This document shows, piece after piece, positions 4,832 to 7,189 of a stretch of DNA of 7,189 nt. How positions within the stretch are numbered: position 1 is the first letter of the stretch; the number at the start of each line of letters is the position of its first letter. A program made the translations under genes and the position numbers. Below the pieces are notes generated by a model, which saw only the letters and a program-made list of their open reading frames with translations, made no database searches and had not been told where the DNA came from. The stretch comes from Bacillota bacterium (GTDB taxonomy: Bacteria > Bacillota > Clostridia > Saccharofermentanales > UBA5734), in contig JAEXPB010000125.1 in NCBI GenBank assembly GCA_023438965.1, forward strand, positions 1 to 7,189, in the 5' to 3' direction.

Positions 4832-7096
4832 TCAATGGTCGTTGACACGGTTGCCATAAATTTTACGATATTGCGTCGTCGAAATGCCTTCGATTTTCTT
4901 AAATTTCCGGATATAATTGGCTTCATCAACGTAGCCGACCTTCTCGAGTACATCCCGGATGCTCAAATTGGGCTGAGCCAATAATTCTTTCGATCTTTTA
5001 AACCGGAACTGATCGATGTACTGCATGAGCGGAATGCCGCAGCAGTTTTTGAAATACCTTGTCAAATAGGATGGATTCAGATCAAACTGATCGGCGATCA
5101 TTGTCAGGTTAAGATTTTTATCATTGGAGTGGTGCTCGATGAAGGCCATGATTTGATTGTACAGATTCTTGTCGGCCGGGCTGGAATCCAGGCTCTGTAT
5201 TTTACGTGCCAGCTCCGAACAGAAGTAAATGAGCGTGCTGATTGTCTCGGCAGCGGTCTCAAAACGGTTCTCGTACAATAAATCGAGCTTATTGCTGAAG
5301 GATTCGCTGAGATCCGGCATGGAGTCGCGAACAAGCAGGTTGACTCTGGACAAAATGATAAAATAAAGATTGTTGAACACATCGATCTGCATTTTGCTGG
5401 TTGCATCGGTAAAGATCTTGCCTACCATCGGCTGAATATCGGCGGTGCTCCCGACTTGAATGACTTTGATCAGGTTGTCGATTGCCTGGCTGTTTTCGGC
5501 TGACAAATAGCGGTTTCGCGATTCGAAATTCTGAACGAGATCCGATGTAATGATCGTATCACTGCCAATGAAGAAGCGGAATCTCGCATATTTGGCGCTC
5601 TCCCGGTAGGACCGGCCAAGTTCCGCGATATCACCGACCGCGTTGCCGATTGAGCAAGTGATCGTCAGTTTAAAATTATCCTGCACTGTTTTCCGGAGTT
5701 GCTGGCAGGCTACAAAAGCCGATAGTTCAACATTTTCGGAAACCTTGCCCCGAACAATGGCGACCATGCTGTCGATGCCCTCAGCATCCAGTGCATATGC
5801 CCTGTCGATATTCTGGCTGTCACTTTCCAGCGTATCGCAAATGGATTTCTTGATGGCCATTAATTCCTTGGCCGAATATTTATTCGCCAGGTTCATATAC
5901 TGATCGATCATGATCATGACGGTGCAGTATTCGCAGCCGCTGATAGCAAAGTCGTGCCAGAAATGAGCGGCGAACTCGGAATCGGCCGGCGGGCAGTTCT
6001 GATAGAGTACCGCATTGATCAGGTGATTGCGGACCAGCAGATTCTCTTCCAGCATTTCCACTTTCAGCCGGTCGCGTTCTTCCCGCAGCCGCTCAAAGTT
6101 CTGGTCCAGGAATTCGAGCTCATTAATTTTCCCACTAGTGCTTGGTGAATTTGCTGATTTGAATTTGCTGAGCAGAAGTTGAATCGGCAGATAATTTTGA
6201 CGGGCCAAAATATAAGAGAGAAAGATGCCAATGGCAAAGACCATGAATTGCAGACCCAGCGAGGCATAAATAGAATTAGCCAGCGGCTGGTAGAAGCGCG
6301 TTTTATCAACCGACAGATAAATGGTTAATCTTTGGTTTTCAATCATACTGGTCAAAACGATCTGATCATCCAGATTATCCGTCTCGAACTGGCCGTCCGG
6401 CCCGGAATAAACGGCCTGACGGCCACGATAAGCCAGAATCTGATTCTGTTGATCCACAACGGTAATATTAATCTCTGCTGCGATGTAATCAGGTATAAAT
6501 GTCGCCTGGTCAACTTGAAAAAGTAAAACACCCGGTGAGGATATGAAATTGACCGGTAAAGGAATCAGATAAATCAGCTGCTGACCAGCATCGGAAAGTG
6601 GGACGAAGACCGGGTCGGTCAAGGTTTCAATCTGCTGCCGAAGCTGGTTGGGATCAAGCAGGCCCTGGCCAATAACCGTACAGTACTCCGCGATCGAAAA
6701 CCGGCCGTCATTGGAATACAAGGTGTAGTTGATATCTGTATAGGGCGAATTCCGATAGATAATGCTGGCCGATGACAGTAAGGTAAACGGGCGCTTGACA
6801 TTGCCCAGTTCCTTGACGATATTGCCTGGCGTATTGCTGTTCTTCATGATGTTATAGGATGTAAAATCACTGTCACTGGCGATAATGACCGCCAGACTTT
6901 TCATGTCGTTGATATTGGCATTGGCATAGGCCGTAATTTGTTGCAGGCTCGACGCATAGGATGCCTGCAAGGTCTTGGTAACATTGTTAAAGATCAAGTA
7001 GACGTTGACTGCAAGAAAAATCAAAACAAAGACCAGCGACAATAAGAAAAAAGAGCGGAAGTATTTGGCGAATATTTTGGACTGAGCAGGGCTCAT
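4832..7096 (-). CDS. Membrane-anchored AraC-family sensor regulator (YesN-like)
   Basis: This 754-residue protein is a one-component transmembrane transcription factor. It has a hydrophobic segment at residues 16-36, an extracytoplasmic region of about 240 residues (37-280) that could be a Cache-type sensor, and a second segment at 282-298. A charged, probably coiled-coil linker follows (326-352). Residues about 388-515 resemble the degenerate GGDEF-like domain of CdaR and YesN proteins (TCSIGNAVGDIAELGRSYRESA). The C-terminus is an AraC DNA-binding domain with two helix-turn-helix units, LTMIADQFDLNPSYLTRYFK (664-683) and SIRDVLEKVGYVDEANYIRK (712-731). Proteins of this plan commonly activate sugar-uptake and glycosidase genes in Bacillota in response to extracellular ligands. 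Start choice: the ATG at 7096 has GAGGAGG 11 nt upstream, whereas an in-frame TTG at 7135 (13 residues longer) has no ribosome binding site. The ligand and targets are unknown; the GH29 and GH106-like genes are candidates by proximity. Confidence 0.88.
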   Translation of the reverse strand: MSPAQSKIFAKYFRSFFLLSLVFVLIFLAVNVYLIFNNVTKTLQASYASSLQQITAYANANINDMKSLAVIIASDSDFTSYNIMKNSNTPGNIVKELGNVKRPFTLLSSASIIYRNSPYTDINYTLYSNDGRFSIAEYCTVIGQGLLDPNQLRQQIETLTDPVFVPLSDAGQQLIYLIPLPVNFISSPGVLLFQVDQATFIPDYIAAEINITVVDQQNQILAYRGRQAVYSGPDGQFETDNLDDQIVLTSMIENQRLTIYLSVDKTRFYQPLANSIYASLGLQFMVFAIGIFLSYILARQNYLPIQLLLSKFKSANSPSTSGKINELEFLDQNFERLREERDRLKVEMLEENLLVRNHLINAVLYQNCPPADSEFAAHFWHDFAISGCEYCTVMIMIDQYMNLANKYSAKELMAIKKSICDTLESDSQNIDRAYALDAEGIDSMVAIVRGKVSENVELSAFVACQQLRKTVQDNFKLTITCSIGNAVGDIAELGRSYRESAKYARFRFFIGSDTIITSDLVQNFESRNRYLSAENSQAIDNLIKVIQVGSTADIQPMVGKIFTDATSKMQIDVFNNLYFIILSRVNLLVRDSMPDLSESFSNKLDLLYENRFETAAETISTLIYFCSELARKIQSLDSSPADKNLYNQIMAFIEHHSNDKNLNLTMIADQFDLNPSYLTRYFKNCCGIPLMQYIDQFRFKRSKELLAQPNLSIRDVLEKVGYVDEANYIRKFKKIEGISTTQYRKIYGNRVNDH

Positions 7097-7107
7097 GGGC
7101 TGGATGG

Positions 7108-7114
7108 CCTCCTC
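7108..7114 (-). promoter_or_regulatory. Ribosome binding site deciding the regulator start
   Basis: GAGGAGG on the minus strand lies 11 nt upstream of the ATG at 7096, a slightly long but usable spacing. It lies inside the longer TTG-initiated frame, whose own upstream sequence (7136-7150) shows no purine-rich site. Confidence 0.6.
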
Positions 7115-7179
7115 ACTTTGGATCTGGGCAGCCAATATGATCAGGGGGCAGGGACAAGACGGTCATCAAATGCAAGGCC

Positions 7180-7188
7180 AGTATAGCA
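7180..7188 (-). promoter_or_regulatory. Extended -10 element for the regulator gene (at window edge)
   Basis: On the minus strand this reads TGCTATACT, a TGn extension with a 5/6 -10 hexamer. It shares the ATGCTATA core with the GH106-like promoter at 1990-1998. Any -35 box lies beyond the window. Transcription would start near 7173, giving a leader of about 76 nt. Confidence 0.45.
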
Positions 7189-7189
7189 T

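Noticed and set aside
4115..4984. 289-residue open frame on the plus strand
   Set aside because: It overlaps the rhomboid-fold gene and the end of the regulator gene on the opposite strand. Its sequence is rich in D, E, Q and R with no domain, as expected from the reverse complement of a membrane-protein gene.
7097..7135. TTG start giving a 767-residue regulator
   Set aside because: No ribosome binding site precedes it, and the added 13 residues span the GAGGAGG that serves the ATG at 7096.

Overview
The window reads as a carbohydrate-scavenging accessory stretch from a bacterium, most likely an anaerobic member of the Bacillota (Clostridia-like). The grounds are strong Shine-Dalgarno sites of the AGGAGG type, sigma-A-like promoters, a membrane-anchored YesN-type AraC regulator, a clostridial-style rhomboid-fold protein, and cytoplasmic glycosidases without signal peptides. 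The species cannot be named from the sequence alone. GC content looks moderately high in the two glycosidase genes and visibly lower in the regulator gene (by eye, not computed).

Layout. Positions 1-1920 (minus) hold the N-terminal 640 residues of a large GH106-like glycoside hydrolase whose 3' end lies outside the window. Positions 1921-2149 are a divergent intergenic region with a leftward extended -10 promoter, operator-like repeats and a rightward promoter. Positions 2150-2554 (plus) encode a 134-residue DUF4332 helix-hairpin-helix protein, followed by a strong stem that can terminate transcription in both directions. Positions 2686-3960 (minus) encode an intact GH29 alpha-L-fucosidase with its own promoter and terminator. 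Positions 4112-4747 (minus) encode a polytopic rhomboid-fold membrane protein that lacks the Ser-His dyad. Positions 4832-7096 (minus) encode a 754-residue sensor-type AraC regulator with two membrane segments, an extracytoplasmic domain, a degenerate GGDEF-like domain and a C-terminal AraC DNA-binding domain. Its promoter -10 is at the right edge.

How the parts may work together (inference). The regulator would sense an extracellular glycan signal and control nearby sugar genes. The GH29 and GH106-like enzymes would act in the cytoplasm on imported fucose- or rhamnose-bearing oligosaccharides. No transporter or deoxyhexose catabolic enzyme lies in the window, so this link is circumstantial. 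The DUF4332 gene and the pseudo-rhomboid have no evident role in sugar use. I see no mobile element, CRISPR array, tRNA or rRNA, and no clear novel multi-gene system. The most unusual items are the protease-dead rhomboid, the uncharacterised GH106-like enzyme and the operator-like repeats in the glycosidase leaders.
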